Source of the DNA: an uncultured Mollicutes bacterium
Lineage (GTDB): Bacteria > Bacillota_I > Bacilli_A > RFN20 > CAG-826
Reading direction: 5' to 3'
Assembly (NCBI GenBank): GCA_900539595.1
Contig: UQCQ01000001.1
Coordinates: 248,001-312,000 of the forward strand
Length of the DNA stretch: 64,000 nucleotides
Positions 8,359-16,998 of the stretch are shown piece after piece. How positions within the stretch are numbered: the stretch's first letter is position 1; each line of letters opens with the position of its first letter. Under the pieces are notes generated by a model, which had not been told where the DNA came from, searched no databases, and saw nothing but the letters and a program-made list of their open reading frames with translations. The position numbers and the translations under genes are program-made.

Positions 8359-8925
8359 CTAGACGTGGCGTTTTGGCGTCAAAACTGGAAGATTTTCACT
8401 CAAAAATTTCTGATATAGGCACTCGATTTCCGAATCGATGAATGGGAAATTGCGATGGTCGATCATTTCTTTAACCTGCGACATCGATTTTTCAATAGCC
8501 ATGGATAAATCCTTGGGGTAGCCGTAAGTTTGGATGTGGCGGGCGTATTCGTTCTCGTCGAGGGTACGTTCCACGCCGTCTGGATAGAGTTTTACGTCCA
8601 AGTCGTAATCGATGTATTTCAAAAATCCATTATCGTAAAGGGTCGGAGAAGCAATATTGACGTAATAGCAAATTCCCTTGCCCTCTTTGAACATGGCAAT
8701 CACATTCATCCAACGTTTTTTATAAAGAAGGAAAATCGCGTTCTCCTTCGTCATCCATTTACGCCCATCGCTTTCCGTGACAAGGCTGGCTTTAGATGCC
8801 AAAGCCCAGTATTCGTCGGTTTCTTCCACCAAATAAGCCGGCGACCATTGCCGATGCAATTTGCCGTCATGTTTGTACGCCTGGACTTTAATCCAGCGCG
8901 CGAATCTCGGATCAATTTCGTTCAT
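8359..8925 (-). CDS. DUF402-family nucleoside tri-/diphosphatase
   Basis: 188 residues, a length typical of the YgaC/SAV1646 group in Bacillota. The chain carries the DUF402 pattern: YYVNIASPTLYDNGFLKYID, then the acidic DYDLDVKLYPDG and DENEY segments that supply metal ligands. Members hydrolyse nucleoside di- and triphosphates. It is a monocistronic minus-strand gene. Upstream lies a TATAAT candidate about 45 nt away and a 17-bp perfect palindrome (8941-8957) between it and the start. A second -10-like TATACT sits only 2 nt before the ATG, so the true promoter is unclear. Confidence 0.82.
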   Translation of the reverse strand: MNEIDPRFARWIKVQAYKHDGKLHRQWSPAYLVEETDEYWALASKASLVTESDGRKWMTKENAIFLLYKKRWMNVIAMFKEGKGICYYVNIASPTLYDNGFLKYIDYDLDVKLYPDGVERTLDENEYARHIQTYGYPKDLSMAIEKSMSQVKEMIDHRNFPFIDSEIECLYQKFLSENLPVLTPKRHV

Positions 8926-8940
8926 AAAGTATACCTAGCC

Positions 8941-8957
8941 AAGGTGAATATCACCTT
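8941..8957. promoter_or_regulatory. 17-bp inverted repeat upstream of the DUF402 gene
   Basis: AAGGTGA-ATA-TCACCTT, 7-bp perfect arms with a 3-bp centre, 16 bp before the start codon and downstream of a TATAAT candidate on the minus strand. It could be an operator or a small 5'-UTR hairpin. It contains no T-run, so it is not a terminator. Confidence 0.45.
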
Positions 8958-9003
8958 ACTCGCTATGAATTATAACGCATAAACCGCCTTTGTATTTGTA
9001 GAT

Positions 9004-9031
9004 AATAAAAAAGCCATCCATTAAGGATGGC
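9004..9031 (-). terminator. Intrinsic terminator of the DUF3137-like gene
   Basis: Stem GCCATCC/GGATGGC (9013-9019 and 9025-9031) followed on the minus strand by a run of six Ts. It lies 12 nt after the stop at 9043. Confidence 0.85.
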
Positions 9032-9042
9032 GAGAGAACGGT

Positions 9043-10179
9043 TTAGTCCCGATCAATCTTGGAGATGCACTCCGCGATTTCGAGAAAGAGCTTCATTTGG
9101 GGTTTATAGGCTTCGACGTAACCAGGATTAAAGGGTTTATCGTTAGGAAGAACCATCAACGTGTCCTCGTATCCCAAGGCCATGTAGGTTTTACCCGGTT
9201 GGATGGAGATTGCGACGTCAACCAAGAGTTTGGAAGTATGGATTTGTTTTAACAGCGATTCCAATTCTGGAGTAATGAAACGACGATTTTCTTTCGCTCC
9301 ATAGATGGCGTATTGCTTGTTTTTGGAGAGTTGGTTGAGTTCAGGAAGAACTAGAGGCGGCAATGCTCTCTTATTGCCCCGGAAATAAATGACTAACCCG
9401 CCCTCAGACAAGGGAAGAGAATTGGTGGAACGAAGATATTTGCCAACAAAAACAGTTTGGAGGGCTTTAGCGGTATCTTTTTGGGCTGCCATGTCGCACA
9501 AAGAGCATTCCACACCTTGATACGTGAAAGTGATGTTATCGCGGCTTCCAATATGCTTGGCTCCTGGATAGAGTCCGCAAGCTTCCACTTCGGACGCATC
9601 GATTTTCGCATCGATGTCTCCGTGGACATTTTCAACGGGAAGGCCATCGAAAACATAGTCGTTCACATTCGAATAATAGGAATTGAAATAGGCGCTGATT
9701 TGGGCCCGGTTCTTTTTTCTTTGGAAGATGCCGTAAATCGCGATTCCAGCGATGCCGACCCCCGCGCAAATGGCGGCGACGATCAAGGTCCACTTCGATT
9801 TCTCCTTTTCATCTTGGATCACGAAATAGGGAATAATGTATCCCACAACAATCGCGACCAAGGTTCCAATGGAAATGGCGATCTTGCCCGTGTTCCATTT
9901 CTTGTATTCGTGATGCCAGAGAATGCGGGCGTCTTCGATGTTCTTCAAACGGGGATCGCTATATTGATAGGTTGCCGCGTCTTTGATTTCATCTTCCGGC
10001 TGAGGTTCCGGTTCTTCTTCCGGCTCGGGTTCGGGTTCCGGTTCGGTTTTTTCTTCTACGACCGGTGCAGGTTTTTTGGCGTCGACAAATTCGTCATTGC
10101 CGTAAATATCTTCCTTTTCCAGCGGAACAGCCGTCTCGACTTTTTCTTCGGGGGTTTCTATTTTCTTTTCGTCTTCCAT
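9043..10179 (-). CDS. DUF3137-like membrane protein with Glu-Pro repeat
   Basis: 378 residues. Residues 1-75 are very acidic with an EPEPEPEPEEEPEP repeat. Two membrane helices lie at about residues 103-122 and 132-152. The C-terminal ~220 residues form a soluble domain whose pattern (ASEVEACGLY, ITFTYQGVECSLCDMAAQKD, then VFVGKYL and a late VAISIQPGKTYMAL) resembles DUF3137, which is found with LemA and other small envelope proteins. Function unknown. GAGG precedes the ATG at suitable spacing, and a TATAAT lies about 30 nt upstream, so this gene has a normal leader. It is monocistronic. Confidence 0.6.
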   Translation of the reverse strand: MEDEKKIETPEEKVETAVPLEKEDIYGNDEFVDAKKPAPVVEEKTEPEPEPEPEEEPEPQPEDEIKDAATYQYSDPRLKNIEDARILWHHEYKKWNTGKIAISIGTLVAIVVGYIIPYFVIQDEKEKSKWTLIVAAICAGVGIAGIAIYGIFQRKKNRAQISAYFNSYYSNVNDYVFDGLPVENVHGDIDAKIDASEVEACGLYPGAKHIGSRDNITFTYQGVECSLCDMAAQKDTAKALQTVFVGKYLRSTNSLPLSEGGLVIYFRGNKRALPPLVLPELNQLSKNKQYAIYGAKENRRFITPELESLLKQIHTSKLLVDVAISIQPGKTYMALGYEDTLMVLPNDKPFNPGYVEAYKPQMKLFLEIAECISKIDRD

Positions 10180-10281
10180 ATTTTTTCCTCGATAACCACG
10201 GAATTATAAAACAAATGGGCCAAGCACCCTATGAAAATGCGTAAACAAAACTTTTTCTTCACACCCTATTCTCCCCAAAAC

Positions 10282-10309
10282 GAAAAAGAAGCCTCCATAG
10301 AAGCTCCTT
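10282..10309 (-). terminator. Probable terminator of the thiT-like gene
   Basis: On the minus strand AAGGAGCT pairs with GGCTTCTT (two G-U pairs) and is followed by TTTTT. It is 25 nt past the stop and weaker than the other terminators here. Confidence 0.5.
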
Positions 10310-10333
10310 TTCCGGTTAAGGGGATGAATGCGA

Positions 10334-11389
10334 TTATAGGGATTTACGAGCAGGGAACGAGGCGTTGACCTTGACTAATGGGCCATAGATTGCCATCAAA
10401 ACCGCCAAAGCAAGTATTCCACTCAAAGATATATAACCCACGTTGTAAATTAATGCCGCAACGAAAGTAGTGTTATAAATGAGGATTGAGGAAACGGTGC
10501 CGCCCACAAAACGAACAAAGGTCGATAAAACACCGGCAAGAAGCAAGAACGCTTCCCCTTTGAAGTTGTATCCCTTTTGGTTTTGACCAAAGATGAAGGG
10601 ACGGAAGAAACCCATCACAGCTACCGAGCCGAAACCAATCAAATAGTCAAACGGATAGCAGGCAAAGCCGTAGCCGTCGGTTAAGCAGGTGAGTAAGCCA
10701 AAGAGGATACCGCCACAGATAAGCCCAGAAGCCGGCCCACGACGTAAAGCAATAATCATCAAGGGAAGCATTTGGAAATTGACGGATCCTTGGACTTGGA
10801 TAGGAAGTTTAATAAAATTCAAGCCAAAGGCCATGGCAATCAAAATACCATTTTCGGCAATTTCGCCTACGCTAATAGGCCGCCTTTGATAAGGGGTGAT
10901 CGTTGACGCGCCAGCAGCCAAGACGGTAAAGAGAATCGAAAACGCACAACCCCACGAGATATCAACACTATGATAGTTTTCAATTTCTGCACTATTGTTG
11001 GCAAAGAATTCGCGGGAAAGGAACAAGAAGCAGAAAGCCACAAGGAAGGAAAGGGCGCTGCCAATCATCAAATTTTCTTTTCCTTTTTCGCCGCGGACAA
11101 GGAATCCGGCGATAATGGGGAGAACGATGCCAACAAAAAGTAAATCAAGCGTCACCCACATCGTCCAATCAAAGGTGAAGCCGTTACGGAAATAGTCGAT
11201 GAGGGTGACAGCGTATTTGGTCTCCGTATCACCCACCTCGGTCTTATAGGTCACAACAGGGCCTAGCAAGAACAAAATAGCAATAATGCCAAAGGCGGAA
11301 GCAAAAACAAACGACCATTGAGAGAAGAAATGTTGGACCTTCTCACGAATGGGGTTTTCTTCCGTCGAATTGACGACATTGGAATCCAT
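10334..11389 (-). CDS. thiT: ThiT-like thiamine ECF transporter S-component with extra N-terminal membrane region
   Basis: 351 residues from the ATG at 11389, chosen because GGAGG lies 8 nt before it. The C-terminal ~180 residues carry the ThiT pattern: helices, then FQMLPLMIIALRRGPASGLI, TDGYGFACYPFDYLIGFGSV and more helices, as in thiamine-binding S-components that dock on the ECF energizing module. The N-terminal ~170 residues add four or so membrane helices not present in the usual ~190-residue ThiT. A TPP riboswitch directly upstream supports thiamine transport. No ECF A/A'/T genes are nearby, as is normal for group II systems. The role of the extra half is unknown. Confidence 0.85.
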   Translation of the reverse strand: MDSNVVNSTEENPIREKVQHFFSQWSFVFASAFGIIAILFLLGPVVTYKTEVGDTETKYAVTLIDYFRNGFTFDWTMWVTLDLLFVGIVLPIIAGFLVRGEKGKENLMIGSALSFLVAFCFLFLSREFFANNSAEIENYHSVDISWGCAFSILFTVLAAGASTITPYQRRPISVGEIAENGILIAMAFGLNFIKLPIQVQGSVNFQMLPLMIIALRRGPASGLICGGILFGLLTCLTDGYGFACYPFDYLIGFGSVAVMGFFRPFIFGQNQKGYNFKGEAFLLLAGVLSTFVRFVGGTVSSILIYNTTFVAALIYNVGYISLSGILALAVLMAIYGPLVKVNASFPARKSL

Positions 11390-11435
11390 TAAAAAATCCT
11401 CCTGGATACACAAACCGCACCCAAAGAGGCCTAAC

Positions 11436-11535
11436 GCTAGTTCCTTCCTACGCCAGCATTACCTGGATCAGGTGCGCCGTCGAACCGGATCACGGTTCCT
11501 CTCAGCCGACTAATACTGGCCAGCTCCGGATAAGC
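11436..11535 (-). ncRNA. TPP riboswitch (THI element)
   Basis: On the minus strand the conserved elements appear in order: GGCTGAGAGGAACC, then CACCTGATCCAGGTAATG and GCTGGCGTAGGAAGG, matching the THI-box core (CTGAGA ... ACCTGATC ... GCGTAGGAA). It lies between a promoter at the ung stop and the thiT start. CCTC after the aptamer can pair with the GGAGG ribosome binding site, so control may be translational. No strong terminator hairpin is visible. Confidence 0.93.
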
Positions 11536-11537
11536 AA

Positions 11538-11565
11538 AGTCTAGTCTATTCAATTTTCCAGTCAA
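11538..11565 (-). promoter_or_regulatory. Promoter of the TPP riboswitch-thiT unit
   Basis: TTGACT (minus strand, 11565-11560), a 16-nt spacer and TAGACT (11543-11538). The -35 lies inside the 3' end of ung. Predicted transcription start about 11531, just before the aptamer. Confidence 0.65.
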
Positions 11566-12211
11566 TAGGGGAAACGCCTCCCTTTTCCAAAATGGCGTTG
11601 CATTCGGAGAAGAGATGACGGTTGAACCATCCGCCCCGATTCGCCGATAACGGAGAAGGGTGAACCGCGGTCAGATAAGCGTGCTTAGGGTTATGGATAA
11701 ATGGGATGTATCTTTTGGCAAATGAACCCCACAGCATAAAGACAATAGGCTGGTCTAATTCATCCAAATACACCATGACGTCCTTGATGAATTTCTCATA
11801 TTCGACTCGATTATGGCTTAATGGTTGACCGGCGCGAACCGTTAAATAGGCATTCAAAAGGAGCACTCCCTGTCTTGCCCAAGGAGTTAAATCTCCATTA
11901 TTTCGATTCATCTTGATACCCAAATCGTTCTCGATTTCTTTGTAGATGTTGACCAAAGAAGGTGGGGGCTCGATGCCTTTAGGCACCGAAAAGGAAAGCC
12001 CCATGGCTTGGCCAGGGTTATGGTAAGGGTCTTGGCCAATGATCACGACTTTCAAATCCTTGGGGGAGGTTAAACGGAACGCTTGAAACACCAAATCCCG
12101 AGGAGGGTAAATCGTATGAGACGCGTATTCGTCCTCCAAAAACGCGTGCAGGGACGCGGAGTAAGGTTCTTCTTTTACTCGTTCAAATAAATCTTTCCAT
12201 TCATTCATCAT
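11546..12211 (-). CDS. ung: Uracil-DNA glycosylase
   Basis: 221 residues, family 1 UDG. It removes uracil from DNA in base-excision repair. The catalytic water-activating loop is GQDPYHNPGQA (residues 59-69, Asp61) and the leucine-intercalation loop is HPSPLSANRG (184-193, His184). The start at 12211 (Met-Met) is placed 7 nt after a TATAAT (12219-12224) with no Shine-Dalgarno sequence; an in-frame extension further upstream would cross this promoter. The gene is divergent from the polysaccharide locus, and the two promoters overlap. Confidence 0.96.
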   Translation of the reverse strand: MMNEWKDLFERVKEEPYSASLHAFLEDEYASHTIYPPRDLVFQAFRLTSPKDLKVVIIGQDPYHNPGQAMGLSFSVPKGIEPPPSLVNIYKEIENDLGIKMNRNNGDLTPWARQGVLLLNAYLTVRAGQPLSHNRVEYEKFIKDVMVYLDELDQPIVFMLWGSFAKRYIPFIHNPKHAYLTAVHPSPLSANRGGWFNRHLFSECNAILEKGGVSPIDWKIE

Positions 12212-12218
12212 CGAAAGG

Positions 12219-12250
12219 ATTATAAAGGCTTTCTCTGTTTGTGGCATAAT
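12219..12250. promoter_or_regulatory. Divergent overlapping -10 elements of ung and the polysaccharide operon
   Basis: Minus-strand TATAAT (12224-12219) is 7 nt before the ung ATG. Plus-strand CATAAT (12245-12250, preceded by TGG as an extended -10) is 6 nt before the GTG at 12257. Neither start has a Shine-Dalgarno sequence. The two polymerases would compete for about 60 bp. Confidence 0.6.
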
Positions 12251-12256
12251 GGTGCT

Positions 12257-13366
12257 GTGAAGGTTTTTTGGCTTTTCAATCATCCCGCGCCTTATAAAGT
12301 CGATTTTTTTAATGCGCTCGGGCAATATTGCGACCTCGATGTTCTTTTTGAACGTAGCAGCGAAAAAGGAAGAAACTCCATCTTTTATAGCGAAAAGCCC
12401 CTTCGCTTCACCGCTCACGTCGCCCATTCCATTTATTTAGGAGGAGTCGATAATTACACGACCGCTCCCATTTCGTATTTAAAGAAAAATCGCTACGACA
12501 TCATCGTCCTGAATGGATGGCGAACCCTTACGGAACAAAAAACGATTCGTTATTGTCAAAAGAAGGGGATCCCCTACCTGTTTTACATCAACGGCGGCAT
12601 CTTAAACGAGAACGAGCCTCGGTGGCTTAAGAAGCTCAAAACCCGTTGCATCTCCGGGGCAACCGCATACCTTTGTCCGGACAAGACCAGTGCCAAATAT
12701 CTTCGTTATTATGGGGCAGATCCCAACGCGATAACCATTTATCCCTATTCTTCCATTTTCCAGCGTCAGGTTCTTCCCCACGTTTTGAGCAAGGAAGAAA
12801 AAGAAGAAATTCGCAAAGAATTGGGACTAGAAGGCAGGCACATCTACATCAGTTCTGGCCAATTCATCGAAAGGAAGAATTTCGAAGAATTAATCCGTCT
12901 GTGGGCCAAAATGCCTCAAGAAGACACCCTTTATATCACGGGAGAAGGCCCATTAAGAAAAAAATACGAACGGATGAGAAAACAAATTGGAGAAAAGAAT
13001 TTCCATTTGCTCCCCTATCAGCCACACAGCAAGTTGTTCCGCCTTTTCCAAGCCTGTGACGGTTTTGTTTTTCTGTCCAAATACGATATCTACGGGCACG
13101 TCATCAACGAAGCCTTGTCTCAAGGGCTGCCCGTAGTCGCAGGAGATAATATCAACGCCGCCAAGCACCTGATTGAAAACGGAAAGAATGGATACGTATT
13201 GCCTCTAAGCGACCGAGAAGGGATCTTAAACGCCATGCAGGAGATTCTCAAACCTTCCTTTGCCGAAGAAGCCTTGAAAACAGCCAGCGTCAACACGATC
13301 GATAAGTCCGCGGAATTCCATTTTCATTATCTCGAGCAATATCTCAAGGAGCACCCGCTTCCATGA
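12257..13366 (+). CDS. GT4-type glycosyltransferase
   Basis: 369 residues from the GTG at 12257 (an ATG at 12239 would put the start upstream of the -10). The N-terminal half begins with a Rossmann-like VFWLFNHPAPYKVDFFNALG, and the C-terminal half has the GT-B donor-binding pattern ISSGQFIERKNFEELIRLWA and VINEALSQGLPVVAGD of family GT4. It is expected to add a sugar from a nucleotide-sugar donor to a lipid-linked glycan on the inner membrane face. It starts a four-gene plus-strand operon and overlaps the next gene by 4 nt (ATGA). Confidence 0.85.
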   Translation: MKVFWLFNHPAPYKVDFFNALGQYCDLDVLFERSSEKGRNSIFYSEKPLRFTAHVAHSIYLGGVDNYTTAPISYLKKNRYDIIVLNGWRTLTEQKTIRYCQKKGIPYLFYINGGILNENEPRWLKKLKTRCISGATAYLCPDKTSAKYLRYYGADPNAITIYPYSSIFQRQVLPHVLSKEEKEEIRKELGLEGRHIYISSGQFIERKNFEELIRLWAKMPQEDTLYITGEGPLRKKYERMRKQIGEKNFHLLPYQPHSKLFRLFQACDGFVFLSKYDIYGHVINEALSQGLPVVAGDNINAAKHLIENGKNGYVLPLSDREGILNAMQEILKPSFAEEALKTASVNTIDKSAEFHFHYLEQYLKEHPLP

Positions 13367-14514
13367 ATATCGCCTATTTAACCACATCCTTGCCCGATGA
13401 CGTTTTTAACTTACTCGTCTCCGCAAGCCCTATTAAGCCCAATCCCGCGGGGCAAAATTTTCATGCTAAAGCCATTCGTTCCTTGGCTCTTGCGGGTGCC
13501 CATATCGATGTTTATTCGATGATCCCCATCCCGGGATATGTAGAATCCAATGAGATTGTTTTTTCGGAAAATCTCACTTATCACCTCATGAATCGATACA
13601 CGTCCCGCCTGAAAAACAAAATATCCCTCGTTTCGCACATCGTAAAAGCCATTGAATCCACGTGGGATAAAATCCCCGACATCCTCCTTTATGATTCCTT
13701 GAACCTCACTTTGTCCACGGTAGCCATGCGCCTAAAAAAAGCCCATAAGCTTCCTGTTGTTGCTTTCTTAACGGATGATCCCGTTAATTTATCCAGCACA
13801 TCGGATTTCTATCAAAAACAGGTGATTAAGGTCTCGCAGAATGCCGATGGCTATATCGCCTTGACCGAAGGGCTTGTTCGCCGTTTTCATTCAAGCGAAA
13901 TCCCATCCCTTCGTCTCTTGGGGTTTGTCGATTCCGTAAAACGATATAATCGCCCCGTATCCCAACCTTACGACTATTATGGCGGGGCCCTATTTGAAAA
14001 GGACATTTCAATGGCTTTACTTTACGCCTATTCCAAAGCCAAACCCCGCACCGAGCTTTTCATCGCCGGGCACGGCCCCTTGGATACGACGATCAAAACG
14101 TTCGCACGATCGAATCCTCGAATTCATTTTTTGGGTCAGATCCCCAAAGAAACCCATTATGCCTATGTGCAGAACGCGAATATCACCTGGAATCCGCGTA
14201 CTTATCGGAAAAGTTTAGATGAGGTCTCCGTCCCTTCCAAAGTTTTGGAATATCTTGCTTATTCCCCTTGCATCGTCTCTTCCTATAGTCAAAGTATCGA
14301 CGAAGAATTTCATTCCAACATCAACTGGCTAAGCAAAAAAGAACTAACGGGGTCCCCCAATATCGAGGAATTCTTTAAAAATCACTTAAGCGAGCAAGGG
14401 GATTGGAAAGACTTAATTCCCAACCAGGCTCAGGAAAAAATCCTCCGCGAACTTGGCCCGCTTTGTAGCGGCGAAAAGATGCTTGCTTTCCTTCAAGGAC
14501 TTTTAAGTCGGTAA
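13363..14514 (+). CDS. Glycosyltransferase (GT-B fold, GT4-like)
   Basis: 383 residues. MNIAYLTTSLP at the N-terminus is a GT-B start. The C-terminal half has TELFIAGHGPLDTTIKTFA, NPRIHFLGQIPKE and the VSVPSKVLEYLAYSPCIVSS segment that binds the donor sugar nucleotide. N-terminal NPAGQNFHAKAIRSLALAGA resembles acceptor-domain loops of GT4 enzymes. Donor and acceptor cannot be read from sequence. ATGA overlap with the upstream transferase and a 5-nt gap to the flippase place it in the polysaccharide operon. Confidence 0.78.
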   Translation: MNIAYLTTSLPDDVFNLLVSASPIKPNPAGQNFHAKAIRSLALAGAHIDVYSMIPIPGYVESNEIVFSENLTYHLMNRYTSRLKNKISLVSHIVKAIESTWDKIPDILLYDSLNLTLSTVAMRLKKAHKLPVVAFLTDDPVNLSSTSDFYQKQVIKVSQNADGYIALTEGLVRRFHSSEIPSLRLLGFVDSVKRYNRPVSQPYDYYGGALFEKDISMALLYAYSKAKPRTELFIAGHGPLDTTIKTFARSNPRIHFLGQIPKETHYAYVQNANITWNPRTYRKSLDEVSVPSKVLEYLAYSPCIVSSYSQSIDEEFHSNINWLSKKELTGSPNIEEFFKNHLSEQGDWKDLIPNQAQEKILRELGPLCSGEKMLAFLQGLLSR

Positions 14515-14519
14515 TCACT

Positions 14520-16094
14520 ATGGCAACGAGCATCGCAAAGAAAACCGCGCCTTCTAACGTCCGCGCTAACGTCGTCATTAATTTAATTCGCACCTTGACG
14601 ATGACGATTCTGTCGTTCATCACTTTCCCTTATGTCACCCGTGCATTGGGCGATCAAGTTTTTGGTCTTTATACCTGGGCAAATACCTTTGTTTACTACT
14701 TCTTGATTTTGGCCAAAATCTCCATCCCCAATGTCGCGATCCGCGAATGTTCGAAAGTTCGAGACGACCCCGAGAAATTCTCTCACTTAGCTCAACAGTT
14801 CTTTTTGTTGCAAGGCATCACCACTCTCATCAGTTTTATCTTCATGACAAGCTTGGTTTTTTCCGTCCCTTCTTTGTCGGAAAATAGCGGGCTCATTTTC
14901 CTCTTATCCCTTAATTTCCTTACCGGCGTTTTCTCCTTTGAATGGATTTATATCGCCTTGGAAAAACATTTCTACATCACAGTCCGTTCCATCACCCTTT
15001 TAGCCTTGGGCGCTTTGATGACTTTTGTTTTCATCAAAGCAGGGGCCTCCTACCCCGATTCGGAAGGGGGGCAGGTGAATCTTGCAATGAACGAGGTTCA
15101 TATCTACGCCTTAATCACGGTCTCCACCACGATATTCACTTCCTTAGTTAATGTCTTGGTTTTGCCTCGATACGTCTCTTTTAAGAAGACGGCCCCTTAT
15201 TCCTTCAAAGGTTTTGTGAAGCCATTATTAGTCCTCTTTGCAGTATCCGCCGCTCTCACTTTGTACAATCAAACCGATGAATTCATTCTCGGATTTTTAG
15301 ATCCAAGCAAAGCTTCCGTCGGAGCTTATTCTGTCGGAGTGAAGGGGGTAGATATCGTTATCACGTTAATCACCTCCCTGTACGCCGTTTTCATGCCGCG
15401 GGCCTCCTACTATTACGAAAAAGAGAACAAGGTCTTCTATCAAAACCTCATCGTCTATTCCTTCAATATCACCTTCTTTATCGCCATTCCCGCGATTGCA
15501 ACCATGACGACGCTTTCGGGGCCCATCACCTCGCTAATTTCCGGCTCATCCGCTTCCGGCCAATATCAAGACGGAGCTTGGGTTTTAGTCGCCTTGTCTT
15601 GTATGATGCTTACCTATTCCATCGGAGATAACATCTACACGGAAATCTTTATCCCCGCCAAGCAAGAAGGCAAATACCTTTATGCGATGCTAATTGGCGT
15701 CGTTCTCAATATCGGGCTTTCCTTCCTCTTTGCCTATTTTGTTTTCCCCATCCATCCTGCAATTGGGGTGGCCATCGCTACAGGGGGGACGGATATTCTG
15801 CTTTTGGCCTACCTCATTCGTTCCAGTTGGAAATGGAGCAAAAAAGCAATCTTCAATTGGAACAATCTGAAGATTTGTAGCCTTGGGGTCATGATTGCCG
15901 TCTTCACGTTGCTGTTAAAACCTGTTTTAGCCAAGGCCCTTCCTTTTTCTAGCGGTACCTGGCAGCATGAATTATCCTTGCTTTTAAGCCTTGTTGGCAT
16001 GGACGCCGTCATTTATATCGGCGGACTCGTTTTATGCAAAGAACGCTTGGTTTGCAGCGTTTTCCGGAAAAAGAAAGAAGAGAATCATGAGTAA
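14520..16094 (+). CDS. Oligosaccharide flippase (Wzx/MOP family)
   Basis: 524-residue protein with about 12-14 membrane helices. The N-terminal NLIRTLTMTILSFITFPYVTRALGDQVFGLYTWANT is a typical Wzx/RfbX (Polysacc_synt) signature. It should flip lipid-linked repeat units across the membrane. A large loop around residues 175-190 is longer than usual. Its stop overlaps the start of the ATP-grasp gene by 8 nt. With a Wzy-like polymerase 3 kb away it indicates a Wzx/Wzy-dependent surface polysaccharide. Confidence 0.9.
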   Translation: MATSIAKKTAPSNVRANVVINLIRTLTMTILSFITFPYVTRALGDQVFGLYTWANTFVYYFLILAKISIPNVAIRECSKVRDDPEKFSHLAQQFFLLQGITTLISFIFMTSLVFSVPSLSENSGLIFLLSLNFLTGVFSFEWIYIALEKHFYITVRSITLLALGALMTFVFIKAGASYPDSEGGQVNLAMNEVHIYALITVSTTIFTSLVNVLVLPRYVSFKKTAPYSFKGFVKPLLVLFAVSAALTLYNQTDEFILGFLDPSKASVGAYSVGVKGVDIVITLITSLYAVFMPRASYYYEKENKVFYQNLIVYSFNITFFIAIPAIATMTTLSGPITSLISGSSASGQYQDGAWVLVALSCMMLTYSIGDNIYTEIFIPAKQEGKYLYAMLIGVVLNIGLSFLFAYFVFPIHPAIGVAIATGGTDILLLAYLIRSSWKWSKKAIFNWNNLKICSLGVMIAVFTLLLKPVLAKALPFSSGTWQHELSLLLSLVGMDAVIYIGGLVLCKERLVCSVFRKKKEENHE

Positions 16095-16995
16095 TCCCAA
16101 TCTACATGAAAACAAATTCAAGCGGGCGATCGCCGTCTCTTTGCGCGGTTTGATTAAAGTCATCAGCCCCACCTCTTACGTCAAATTGCAGTATCGTTAC
16201 ATCACTCACCATAAATGCAATCTCAAAAACCCGAAACGTTACACGGAGAAATTGCAGTACTTACGCCTATACGTCTATCCAAAATGGAAGGAAGTATCCG
16301 AATGCGCAGACCGCGTCGCCGTGCGGAACTACGTGGCTAAAAAGGGATTCAAGGATATCTTGATCCCTAGTTTTGGCTCTTATGCGCATTTTGACGACAT
16401 CCCCTTTGACACCTTGCCAAATTCCTTTGTTTTAAAGTGCTCCCATGCTTCGGGTTTCAACATCATCGTCCGCGACAAATCGCAGCTTAACAAAGAAGAG
16501 GCCCGAAAGAAAATGGAAAAATGGCTATCGACGGACTACGGCAAGAAAACCGTGGAACGCCACTATAGCTCCATCCCTCCCCGCATCCTTGTAGAAGGGT
16601 TTATCGGAGACGAAGAACATCTCCCCACCGAATATAAAATCCACGTTTATAACGGCAAGGCCAAAAACCTCTATGTCGTCACAGGAAGAGGTGAAGATAT
16701 TCGTTATACTGAACTCTATACGGACTGGACTCCCTTTGATGGCAGCCAGTTTAACGGATGGAAAAAAGCGGATGTTTGCCCCCCTAGGCCAGATAATTTC
16801 GATGAAATGATTCGTATCGCAGAGGCATTATGTGCCCCTTTCCCCTTTGTCCGTTGTGACCTTTATTCCGTCCGTGGAAAAATCTATTTTGGGGAAATGA
16901 CCTTTACCCCTGCAAAAGGAACCTTGATTCTCGACGATGATTCTTGCGATGAACTCATCGGGGAATGGCTGGATATCCGTCCTTATCAAAAATAG
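16087..16995 (+). CDS. TupA-like ATP-grasp protein (glycan modification)
   Basis: 302 residues from the ATG at 16087, which overlaps the flippase stop by 8 nt. The pattern KNPKRYTEKLQYLRLY, VAVRNYVAKKGF, then LPNSFVLKCSHASGFNIIV, LVEGFIGDEEHLPTEYKIHV and the metal-ligand region FVRCDLYSVRGKIYFGEMTF is that of TupA-like ATP-grasp enzymes encoded in polysaccharide loci. These probably ligate an amino acid or similar group to a glycan. The family is not a true glycosyltransferase although often annotated as one. It converges with the lipoprotein gene (3 nt between the stops). Confidence 0.82.
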   Translation: MSNPNLHENKFKRAIAVSLRGLIKVISPTSYVKLQYRYITHHKCNLKNPKRYTEKLQYLRLYVYPKWKEVSECADRVAVRNYVAKKGFKDILIPSFGSYAHFDDIPFDTLPNSFVLKCSHASGFNIIVRDKSQLNKEEARKKMEKWLSTDYGKKTVERHYSSIPPRILVEGFIGDEEHLPTEYKIHVYNGKAKNLYVVTGRGEDIRYTELYTDWTPFDGSQFNGWKKADVCPPRPDNFDEMIRIAEALCAPFPFVRCDLYSVRGKIYFGEMTFTPAKGTLILDDDSCDELIGEWLDIRPYQK

Positions 16996-16998
16996 AAA

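Noticed and set aside
9457..10209. Long plus-strand open frame of ~250 codons opposite the DUF3137-like gene
   Set aside because: It lies wholly antisense to a well-supported gene; Phe/Arg-rich composition reflects the reverse reading of Glu/Pro and Lys codons.
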